Source of the DNA: Candidatus Omnitrophota bacterium
Lineage (GTDB): Bacteria > Omnitrophota > Gorgyraeia > Gygaellales > Profunditerraquicolaceae
Direction: 5' to 3'
Length of the DNA: 9,358 nt
NCBI GenBank assembly: GCA_030018895.1
Contig: JASEHM010000018.1
Span: 1-9,358 of the forward strand
Shown here: one piece after another, positions 4,773-9,358 of the stretch
Position numbering within the stretch: position 1 is the stretch's first letter
Layout: the number at the start of each line of letters is the position of its first letter
Notes under the pieces: generated by a model
Told to the model about the DNA's origin: nothing
Seen by the model: only the letters and a program-made list of their open reading frames with translations
Database searches by the model: none
Translations under genes and position numbers: made by a program

Positions 4773-5548
4773 AATTAAAAATTGAAGGGCCGAATCTTTG
4801 GTATTTAGTAGGATTAATTACTAGCGATGGATGCTTATCGTCGGACGGTAGGCACATTGATATCACTTCTAAAAACTATGAATTTGTGAGTAAATTAAAA
4901 GATAAGTTGGGTTTAACGAACAAAATCGGCATTAAAAATAAAGATAGAGTTAATCAGGCATATTACTTACAATTCTCCAATAAGAATTTTTATGAATTTT
5001 TAATATTAATAGGTTTAACGCCAAACAAATCTTTGAGCTTAAAAAGTCTCAATGTTCCTAAGCAAACCTTTGTTGATTTCTTTAGAGGTTTGGTAGATGG
5101 TGATGGAGGTATCCGTCGATGGGTACATCCGTTTAACAACAAAGAACAGTGGAGCCTGAGAATTTATTCAGGCTCTAAAGAATTTATTCACTGGTTAAAC
5201 AATACAGCAGAACAATTATTAAAAGTTCGTGGCAAGATGCATAAAAATGCAACTAATGCTTGGGTATTAAAATATGGTAAAATGGCTGCACGGGAGATTG
5301 TTGGGCAATGTTATTATAAAAACTGTTTTGGTTTAGATAGAAAAATAAAATTAGCAAGAGAATGCTTCAATTCATATAGGGGGTGGAGCAAAAGCAAGAC
5401 TGTTCTTGATACATTCGCCCCGCTTTATGAGCGGGGAGGAGCTTCATTTTGCCGGGGTGTCGGAATGGCAGACGATACGGATTTAAAATCCGTTGTCCGT
5501 AAGGGCGTGAGGGTTCAACTCCCTCCCCCGGCAATAAAACAGAATTAA
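4754..5548 (+). CDS. LAGLIDADG homing endonuclease-like protein reading through tRNA-Leu
   Basis: A 264-codon ORF with two LAGLIDADG motifs: YLVGLITSDG (17-26, acidic Asp25) and FFRGLVDGDG (109-118, acidic Asp117), each followed by the usual beta-rich DNA-recognition sequence. Both catalytic acidic residues are present, so the nuclease could be active; such enzymes cut long specific sites and spread their own gene. The endonuclease-like part ends near residue 210-230. From residue 233 the frame runs through the entire tRNA-Leu(UAA) gene (encoding GMADDTDLKSVV and VRVQLPPP) and stops 13 bp after it. The ATG at 4754 is the only start after an in-frame TGA at 4730, and it lies in a tRNA-Leu-like fragment. 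No intein splice motifs or host ORF flank it. Target and activity are inferred. Confidence 0.8.
   Translation: MAYRRKELKIEGPNLWYLVGLITSDGCLSSDGRHIDITSKNYEFVSKLKDKLGLTNKIGIKNKDRVNQAYYLQFSNKNFYEFLILIGLTPNKSLSLKSLNVPKQTFVDFFRGLVDGDGGIRRWVHPFNNKEQWSLRIYSGSKEFIHWLNNTAEQLLKVRGKMHKNATNAWVLKYGKMAAREIVGQCYYKNCFGLDRKIKLARECFNSYRGWSKSKTVLDTFAPLYERGGASFCRGVGMADDTDLKSVVRKGVRVQLPPPAIKQN
5418..5436 (+). other. GC-rich hairpin just upstream of tRNA-Leu
   Basis: CCCCGC (5418-5423) pairs perfectly with GCGGGG (5431-5436) around a 7-nt loop, in an otherwise AT-rich gene. It ends 14 nt before the tRNA 5' end. A TTTT follows only after 10 nt, so it is not a standard intrinsic terminator. It could be the original end structure of the endonuclease gene or a leader hairpin for tRNA processing. 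Confidence 0.55.
5451..5533 (+). tRNA. tRNA-Leu(UAA)
   Basis: A complete class II tRNA: acceptor GCCGGGG (5451-5457) with CCCCGGC (5526-5532), D-stem TCG/CGA, anticodon stem ACGGA/TCCGT around TTTAAAA with anticodon TAA (5484-5486), long variable arm GTCC-GTAA-GGGC, T-arm GAGGG-TTCAACT-CCCTC, and discriminator A. CCA is not encoded. The whole gene lies inside the 3' end of the endonuclease ORF, in the same orientation. Confidence 0.95.
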
Positions 5549-5574
5549 GAATGAAGAATTAAGAGTTAAGAAAA
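5542..5574 (+). repeat. Short-period GAATTAAGA filler
   Basis: GAATTAAGA occurs at 5542-5550 and 5556-5564, followed by GTTAAGA (5565-5571). It overlaps the endonuclease stop codon. A closely similar tract (GAAGAATTAA then GAAGTTAAGAAAA) follows tRNA-Val at 6183-6214. Confidence 0.65.
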
Positions 5575-5641
5575 AGGGCGTAGAGTGCGAACATACGCTT
5601 TAGGGCAACTTTTGAGATTAAAGAAAGGAGGTTAAGGAAAA

Positions 5642-6082
5642 ATGAAAACAGGAAGAATTGTTTTAGCGACAATTGTGACGAGTATTTTAAAAATCATCTG
5701 GGGGTTTTTGACCTGCGGGTGGTTGTTTAACTGGGTTTATAAATTAGAACCGGTGATGATTTGGAAGAAGCCGGAACAGATGAATTTTGGGTTAATGAAT
5801 GCCGCGGAATTCATAAGCGTATTTTTCTGGGCGTTTTTTTACGCCATAATTCACAAAAGCCTTCCGGGCAAGGGTGTTATAAAGGGTTTTTGGTTAGGGC
5901 TATTTATCTGGCTGACCGCAACACTACCAGGGGTTTTTATAACGGGGCTGTGTACCGTAATGAATCCGACAGTAGTAATATACTGGATAATTAGTTTTCT
6001 GCTTGTTAGTCTTTGCCAAGGAATTTTAATTGCAGGGATATACGGCTCGCCTCGCGGCAAAGCCGAGGGCAGGGATTCTTAA
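5642..6082 (+). CDS. Small integral membrane protein, function unknown
   Basis: A 146-residue, strongly hydrophobic protein with four likely transmembrane helices near residues 7-33, 54-71, 79-103 and 110-134, joined by short loops with WKKPEQ and KSLPGKG. I do not recognise a named family. There is no catalytic motif and no signal peptide separate from the first helix. A good SD (AAGGAGG, 5625-5631) lies 10 nt before the ATG. It stands alone between tRNA-Leu and tRNA-Val, in an otherwise RNA-gene interval, so context gives no functional hint. The polar C-terminal tail SPRGKAEGRDS is encoded by a GC-rich stem-loop (about 6050-6068) and probably is not part of the conserved fold. Confidence 0.75.
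   Translation: MKTGRIVLATIVTSILKIIWGFLTCGWLFNWVYKLEPVMIWKKPEQMNFGLMNAAEFISVFFWAFFYAIIHKSLPGKGVIKGFWLGLFIWLTATLPGVFITGLCTVMNPTVVIYWIISFLLVSLCQGILIAGIYGSPRGKAEGRDS
6050..6068 (+). other. GC-rich stem-loop in the 3' end of the membrane-protein gene
   Basis: CGGC (6055-6058) and GCCG (6062-6065) close an AAA loop. After a two-base CG bulge the stem extends with CCT (6050-6052) against AGG (6066-6068). CGGCT (6043-6047) can alternatively pair with AGCCG (6061-6065). No U-tract follows at once, so a terminator is not supported. Confidence 0.45.
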
Positions 6083-6094
6083 GCCAAGATTTAC

Positions 6095-6171
6095 GGGCGG
6101 TTGGCGCAGTTGGTTAGCGTGTCACATTGACATTGTGAAGGTCACAGGTTCGAGTCCTGTACCGCCCACCA
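6095..6171 (+). tRNA. tRNA-Val(GAC) with encoded CCA
   Basis: A complete cloverleaf: acceptor GGGCGGT (6095-6101) with ACCGCCC (6161-6167), D-arm GCGC/GCGT, anticodon stem TCACA/TGTGA around TTGACAT with anticodon GAC (6129-6131), T-arm ACAGG-TTCGAGT-CCTGT, discriminator A and a genomic CCA (6169-6171). It differs from the Cys and Leu tRNAs here, which lack encoded CCA. Confidence 0.95.
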
Positions 6172-6218
6172 TTATTAAAATAGAAGAATTAAAAAAATAA
6201 AGAAGTTAAGAAAACATT

Positions 6219-6377
6219 ATGATTTTTAGATGGGAGACTGAAGAAGAGCGGCTTTTAAAGTTTATGCGCATACCGCCGAAGAAAAAATTAGAGTGGCTGC
6301 GGCAAGCGCATGAATTTATTTTAAGGGCTTCATCAAGACGAACCAGGTTAATCCGATGGAAACTGAGAAGTATTTAG
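6219..6377 (+). CDS. Small basic protein overlapping the thrS start
   Basis: A 52-codon ORF from ATG 6219 to TAG 6375-6377. The peptide starts MIFRWETEEERLLKFM, continues with PPKKKLEWLRQAHEFILRAS and ends in RTRLIRWKLRSI; it is likely a two-helix, positively charged protein with three tryptophans. It fills the gap between tRNA-Val and thrS and overlaps thrS by 22 nt in another frame, which suggests translational coupling. The SD is weak. The KKKLEWLxxxHEF pattern reminds me of small conserved proteins found beside toxin-like or nucleotidyltransferase genes, but I cannot name a family. It could be a genuine small gene or a chance ORF; its even composition and snug placement favour the former. 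Confidence 0.5.
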   Translation: MIFRWETEEERLLKFMRIPPKKKLEWLRQAHEFILRASSRRTRLIRWKLRSI

Positions 6378-8095
6378 CAACTTTAAGACATTCTTGCTCG
6401 CATGTGATGGCTCAGGCAGTAAAGGAAATATGGCCTGAGGCAAAATTAAGCATTGGCCCTTCTATTGAAGACGGCTTTTATTATGATTTTGATAAAAAAG
6501 AGCCATTTACCGACGAAGATTTAAAAAGAATAGAAGAGCAGATGCGCTTAATAATTGCCAGAAATGAATCATTCTTAAAAGAAGAATTCATTAAAGAAGA
6601 GGCAGCAGGGCTATTTACAAAATTAGAAGAGCCTTACAAAGTGGAACTTATCTCTAGGATTCCGGATGAAAAAGTTTCCATTTATAAAACCGGCGAGAGC
6701 TTTATTGATTTATGCCGCGGGCCGCATATAGAATCAACAGGTAAAATTAAGGCCTTTAAGTTGCTTTCAGTTGCCGGCGCATATTGGCATGGGATAGAAA
6801 CAAATCCGATGTTGCAAAGAATATACGGCACTTGTTTCCAAACCCCGGAAGAGTTAGACGAATATTTAAAAAATATAGAGGAGGCAAAAAAGCGCGACCA
6901 TAGAAAAATCGGGCCGCAATTAGGATTTTTTGATATTTATCAGGAAGAGGCAGGTTCAGGCCTTGTCTTTTATCATCCTAAAGGCGCAATTTTACGAAAG
7001 ATTATTGAGGATTATGAAAAAGAAGAACACCTAAAGCGCGGATATCAGATGGTAATTACCCCGCACATTATGCAGGCAGAACTCTGGAAAACAAGCGGCC
7101 ACTATGATTATTATAAAGAGAATATGTATACCTTCCAGATAGAGAATAAAGAGTTTGTGTTAAAACCAATGAATTGCCCGGGCCATATTTTAATTTATAA
7201 ATCAAAGACCCGTAGTTATCGCGAATTGCCTTTGCGATTTTTTGAGCTGGGTACGGTTTACCGTCATGAGAAAGCAGGCGTTTTACATGGGCTCTTGCGC
7301 GTGCGCGGTTTTACTCAGGATGATGCGCATATCTTTTGCACGCCCGAACAGCTGCGGGATGAAATAAAAGCTATTATTGACCTTGTTTTTGATACGATGA
7401 AGGTTTTTGGATTTTTTGATGTAGGGATAGAATTAAGCACGCGGCCGGAAAAATATATCGGCTCTGAAGCTGATTGGCAAAGCGCGACTGAGGCGCTTAA
7501 GGGTGTATTAGAGGAAAGAGGGCTGGCTTATGATATAAATGAAGGAGACGGCGCATTTTATGGCCCTAAGATTGATATAAAACTTAAAGATGCCTTGAAG
7601 AGAAGCTGGCAGTGCGCAACCATACAATGTGATTTTGCGCTTCCTAAAAGATTTGGCCTTGTTTATGTGGATTCTGACGGAAATCAAAAACAACCGATTA
7701 TGCTGCACAGGGTTATTTTAGGAAGTCTTGAGCGTTTTTGTGGAGCGCTCCTGGAGCATTATAACGGCCAGCTGCCTTTATGGCTTTCTCCTGCGCAAGT
7801 TATAGTGATTCCTATTAAGGATGCTCAGGAAAATTACGCGCAAAAGGTTAAAAAGGCGCTTTTAGATAATTTTATCCGCTCGGAATTAGATAGCCGTAAT
7901 GAGAGCCTGGATAAAAGGATACGCGAAGCAGAACTGAGTAAGGTACCTTATTGTTTGATATTAGGCCAGCGCGAGGAAAAAACCGAAACGGTTTCTGTAA
8001 GGAAAAAAGGAGAAGGGGATAAAGGAAGCAAAAAATTAGAAGAGTTTATAAAAGAGATAAAGGAAGAGGTAGAAAAAAAAGGAGGTGTGCTATAA
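6356..8095 (+). CDS. thrS: Threonyl-tRNA synthetase lacking the TGS domain
   Basis: ThrRS charges tRNA-Thr and clears mischarged Ser-tRNA-Thr. The 579-residue protein starts directly in the N2 editing domain: HSCSH (12-16, the HxxxH zinc-like motif), then LCRGPH with Cys120. The class II core follows: Cys274 in PMNCPGH, motif 2 FELGTVYRHEKAG (297-308), His325 in DDAHIF, and His451 in motif 3 HRVILGSLERF, giving the Cys-His-His zinc site. The anticodon-binding domain begins near LPLWLSPAQ (473-481). The usual N-terminal TGS domain of about 60 residues is absent; an in-frame stop at 6311-6313 and the lack of earlier starts exclude a longer form. TGS-less ThrRS occurs in several lineages. Its stop overlaps the infC start. 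Confidence 0.96.
   Translation: METEKYLATLRHSCSHVMAQAVKEIWPEAKLSIGPSIEDGFYYDFDKKEPFTDEDLKRIEEQMRLIIARNESFLKEEFIKEEAAGLFTKLEEPYKVELISRIPDEKVSIYKTGESFIDLCRGPHIESTGKIKAFKLLSVAGAYWHGIETNPMLQRIYGTCFQTPEELDEYLKNIEEAKKRDHRKIGPQLGFFDIYQEEAGSGLVFYHPKGAILRKIIEDYEKEEHLKRGYQMVITPHIMQAELWKTSGHYDYYKENMYTFQIENKEFVLKPMNCPGHILIYKSKTRSYRELPLRFFELGTVYRHEKAGVLHGLLRVRGFTQDDAHIFCTPEQLRDEIKAIIDLVFDTMKVFGFFDVGIELSTRPEKYIGSEADWQSATEALKGVLEERGLAYDINEGDGAFYGPKIDIKLKDALKRSWQCATIQCDFALPKRFGLVYVDSDGNQKQPIMLHRVILGSLERFCGALLEHYNGQLPLWLSPAQVIVIPIKDAQENYAQKVKKALLDNFIRSELDSRNESLDKRIREAELSKVPYCLILGQREEKTETVSVRKKGEGDKGSKKLEEFIKEIKEEVEKKGGVL
8081..8094 (+). promoter_or_regulatory. SD and AUA start that define infC
   Basis: GGAGG (8081-8085) lies 6 nt before an ATA codon (8092-8094) in frame with infC. 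The ATA overlaps the thrS TAA as ATAA (8092-8095). The SD sits inside the last codons of thrS. No ATG, GTG or TTG is available in frame until 8176, which would remove the conserved IF3 N-terminus. Confidence 0.75.
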
Positions 8096-8598
8096 AAAAA
8101 TTTATCCGTATCAATGAAAGAATCCGTGTTCCGCAGGTAAGGCTTATTGGGCCAGAAGAGAATCAATTAGGGATTATGTCAATTCAAAGGGCGCTGGAGG
8201 TTGCTAATCAACATGAGCTTGATTTAGTTGAGGTTGCGCCTTCTGCTGTGCCGCCGGTTTGCCGCATTATTGATTACAAAAAATTTAAGTATGACCAGGA
8301 GAAGAAGGAGCGGGAGGCAAAAAAACATCAGCATCAGGTTCATTTAAAAGAGATACGCCTTAAGCCTAATATTGATGATCACGATTACGAAACAAAATTA
8401 AAACAGGTAATCGCCTTTTTGAAGAAAAAGGATAAGGTCAAGATAAATCTTTTCTTTAGAGGAAGGCAGATGGAACATATAGATTTAGGCAAAAAGATTA
8501 TAGACAGGTTTATTGCGGATACGCAGAATGACGGCCAGCTTGAGAAGATGCCTATGATGGAAGGTAAGATTATGAGCATGGTAATTATACCGAAATAA
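8092..8598 (+). CDS. infC: Translation initiation factor IF-3, AUA start
   Basis: IF3 binds the 30S subunit, prevents premature 50S joining and proofreads start codons and initiator tRNA. Read from the ATA at 8092, the protein has 168 residues, a normal length. It has the classic INERIRVPQVRLIG N-terminus (7-20), the N-domain with LDLVEVAP and PPVCRIIDYKKFKY, a Lys/Glu/His-rich linker (about 66-84) and the C-domain with LKEIRLKP, KVKINLFFRGRQMEH and MEGKIMSMVIIP. Using the first ATG (8176) would delete 28 conserved residues. Rare AUU/AUC/AUA starts are known in infC and let IF3 repress its own translation by rejecting the codon. It is coupled to thrS through a 4-nt overlap and followed by rpmI-rplT. 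Confidence 0.95.
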   Translation: MKKFIRINERIRVPQVRLIGPEENQLGIMSIQRALEVANQHELDLVEVAPSAVPPVCRIIDYKKFKYDQEKKEREAKKHQHQVHLKEIRLKPNIDDHDYETKLKQVIAFLKKKDKVKINLFFRGRQMEHIDLGKKIIDRFIADTQNDGQLEKMPMMEGKIMSMVIIPK

Positions 8599-8609
8599 GT
8601 GAGGGGGAT

Positions 8610-8810
8610 ATGCCAAAACTGAAAACCAGAAAAGGAATCGCAAAAAGATTCAAATTGACCAAAAAAGGAAAAATAAAATATCATTCTTGCGGCAAGAGTC
8701 ACCTTGCTTCAAGTAAAACCAGCAAAAGGAAGCGCAAATTAAGAAAAAAAGCTATCCTGGCGCACAAAAGACAGGCGCAGTATCTTAAGAGAATGCTGCC
8801 GTATGGATGA
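8610..8810 (+). CDS. rpmI: Ribosomal protein bL35
   Basis: A 66-residue, highly basic protein with the L35 signature: MPKLKTRKGIAKRFKLTKKG at the start, the SHLASSKTSKRKRKLRK centre and the QAQYLKRMLPYG end. It is a late-assembling 50S protein contacting 23S rRNA. GAGGGGG (8601-8607) between infC and the ATG is the SD. The infC-rpmI-rplT order is one of the most conserved in bacteria. Confidence 0.96.
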   Translation: MPKLKTRKGIAKRFKLTKKGKIKYHSCGKSHLASSKTSKRKRKLRKKAILAHKRQAQYLKRMLPYG

Positions 8811-8819
8811 AATTGTTGA

Positions 8820-8915
8820 TTGTAGATTGTGCTGCATTTGGCGTATTGCGTTTAAGTTCAAGCGAAGCCGAAAGGTATTGCCTTAGGCATGACGCAGCAT
8901 AAGATACACAATACG
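8820..8915 (+). promoter_or_regulatory. Structured rpmI-rplT spacer, candidate regulatory RNA
   Basis: The 121-bp gap before rplT is unusually long for this operon and full of complementary arms. A local hairpin pairs GCC-AAGG (8867-8869, 8872-8875) with CCTT-GGC (8881-8884, 8886-8888). ATTGT-GCTGC (8826-8835) can pair with GCAGC (8894-8898) and ACAAT (8908-8912). CGTATTG (8842-8848) pairs perfectly with CAATACG (8909-8915), competing for the same 3' strand near the rplT SD (GGAG, 8921-8924). L20 autoregulates its operon in E. coli and B. subtilis through rRNA-mimicking RNA, so a similar role is possible but unproven. Confidence 0.4.
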
Positions 8916-8931
8916 AAAATGGAGTGAGAAA

Positions 8932-9294
8932 ATGGCTAAAATTAAACACAGTGTTGCAACGCGCAGAAGAAAAAAGAGGGTTTTAAAAAAAGTAAAAGGC
9001 CAGTGGGGGGATAGAAGTAAGCAATTTCAGCAGGCGCGGCGCAGCCTTATGCACAGCCTTGTGTATGCGTATCGCGACCGGCGCAACAAAAAAAGAGAAT
9101 TCCGCCGGCTCTGGATTATTCGTATCAACGCTGCCTGCCGCTGTGCAGGGATTACTTACAGCAACTTTATGAACGGCCTTAAAAAAGCCAAGGTAAATAT
9201 TGACCGAAAAATTCTGTCAAATTTGGCAGTTAAGGATGAGGCGGTATTTAAGAAATTGGTAGAGATAGCTGTGGGAGTAGAGAGCAGAGGGTAG
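8932..9294 (+). CDS. rplT: Ribosomal protein bL20
   Basis: A 120-residue, very basic protein with the L20 pattern: KIKHSVATRRRKKRVLKKVKG (begins at residue 3 and runs to about 23), then RSKQFQQARRSLMHSLVYAY, RDRRNKKREFRRLWIIRIN (around 48-66) and ITYSNFMNGLKKA (about 75-87). It binds 23S rRNA and is essential for early 50S assembly; its C-terminal domain is also the repressor in organisms where L20 autoregulates. GGAG (8921-8924) is the SD. The final residues VGVESRG are encoded within a purine repeat (GTAGAGAGCAGAGGGTAG) that continues past the stop codon. Confidence 0.96.
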   Translation: MAKIKHSVATRRRKKRVLKKVKGQWGDRSKQFQQARRSLMHSLVYAYRDRRNKKREFRRLWIIRINAACRCAGITYSNFMNGLKKAKVNIDRKILSNLAVKDEAVFKKLVEIAVGVESRG

Positions 9295-9299
9295 AGAGA
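9276..9299 (+). repeat. Purine repeat at the rplT end
   Basis: AGAGAGCAGAG (9279-9289) is identical to 3235-3245 at the yicC-gmk junction. GTAGAGAG occurs twice (9277-9284 and 9291-9298). The tract covers the last codons and stop of rplT. Confidence 0.65.
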
Positions 9300-9310
9300 A
9301 AAAATCACTC

Positions 9311-9358
9311 ATGTCCAAATTAGACGTTACTTATCGACGCGAAATGTATTTTGAGATA
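9311..9358 (+). CDS. Start of an unidentified gene, cut by the window end
   Basis: An ATG at 9311 opens a frame that is still open at the window end, beginning MSKLDVTYRREMYFEI. It lies 16 bp after rplT with only a weak purine-rich region upstream. In many genomes pheS follows rplT, but this N-terminus does not look like a typical PheS start. Too little is visible to name it. Confidence 0.4.
   Translation, partial: MSKLDVTYRREMYFEI

Noticed and set aside
4740..5533. A tRNA-Leu gene interrupted by a group I intron carrying the endonuclease
   Set aside because: The downstream tRNA-Leu is complete with its own acceptor strand, the upstream fragment has a different acceptor (GGGCAAG) with no matching 3' strand, and no intron sequence separates the fragment from the coding start.
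4754..5548. Intein
   Set aside because: The LAGLIDADG domain has no flanking splicing blocks and no host protein sequence on either side.
5761..5994. Alternative + frame ORF inside the membrane-protein gene
   Set aside because: It overlaps fully with the better-supported frame at 5642-6082, which has a strong SD and a coherent four-helix membrane topology.
6172..6355. T-box leader for thrS
   Set aside because: No T-box consensus, specifier hairpin or terminator/antiterminator pair is visible; the interval is mostly filler and the small ORF.
8176..8178. ATG as the infC start
   Set aside because: It would delete the conserved first 28 residues of IF3; the SD-linked ATA at 8092 restores them.

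Overview
The window is a dense, AT-rich bacterial segment with every gene on the + strand. It carries core housekeeping genes, three tRNA genes and a few accessory genes. Short gaps, SD-led genes, overlapping stop/start codons, sigma70-like signals and the gene orders yicC-gmk-rpoZ-coaC and thrS-infC-rpmI-rplT are all bacterial. The TGS-less ThrRS, long NDK, single-domain CoaC, free-standing LAGLIDADG gene and short-period repeat filler between genes suggest an uncultured candidate-phylum bacterium. Omnitrophota-like is my best guess, but this is inference from style and not proven by the sequence.

Layout. 1-156: possible end of an upstream gene, then a clear promoter with a palindrome. 157-895: a type II toxin-antitoxin pair (AbrB-like antitoxin, YhaV-like toxin). 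896-1035: a non-coding patch of degenerate ATTCATTCGCG-type repeats. 1036-1818: a papain-family cysteine peptidase without a signal peptide. 1877-4644: a housekeeping run, ndk-yicC-gmk-rpoZ-coaC, tightly packed. 4658-6171: a tRNA region with tRNA-Cys(GCA), a 5' tRNA-Leu-like fragment, a LAGLIDADG endonuclease gene, tRNA-Leu(UAA), a small membrane protein gene and tRNA-Val(GAC). 6219-9294: a 52-codon small gene overlapping thrS, then thrS-infC-rpmI-rplT. 9311-end: the start of an unidentified gene.

How it works together. ndk and gmk supply nucleotides, YicC is an RNase-family protein, RpoZ is the RNA polymerase omega subunit and CoaC serves coenzyme A synthesis. The tRNAs, ThrRS, IF3, L35 and L20 form a translation block. 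The selfish or accessory elements are the TA pair and the homing endonuclease gene.

The most unusual points are: (1) the endonuclease ORF starts inside a tRNA-Leu-like 5' fragment and runs through the whole downstream tRNA-Leu(UAA) gene before stopping, so a complete tRNA gene lies within its 3' end; (2) infC most likely starts at an AUA codon in a 4-nt ATAA overlap with the thrS stop, and its first ATG would remove 28 residues; (3) a 121-bp structured gap with competing pairings precedes rplT; (4) several gene junctions carry short-period repeats that extend into coding ends, including the whole N-terminal extension of Gmk.
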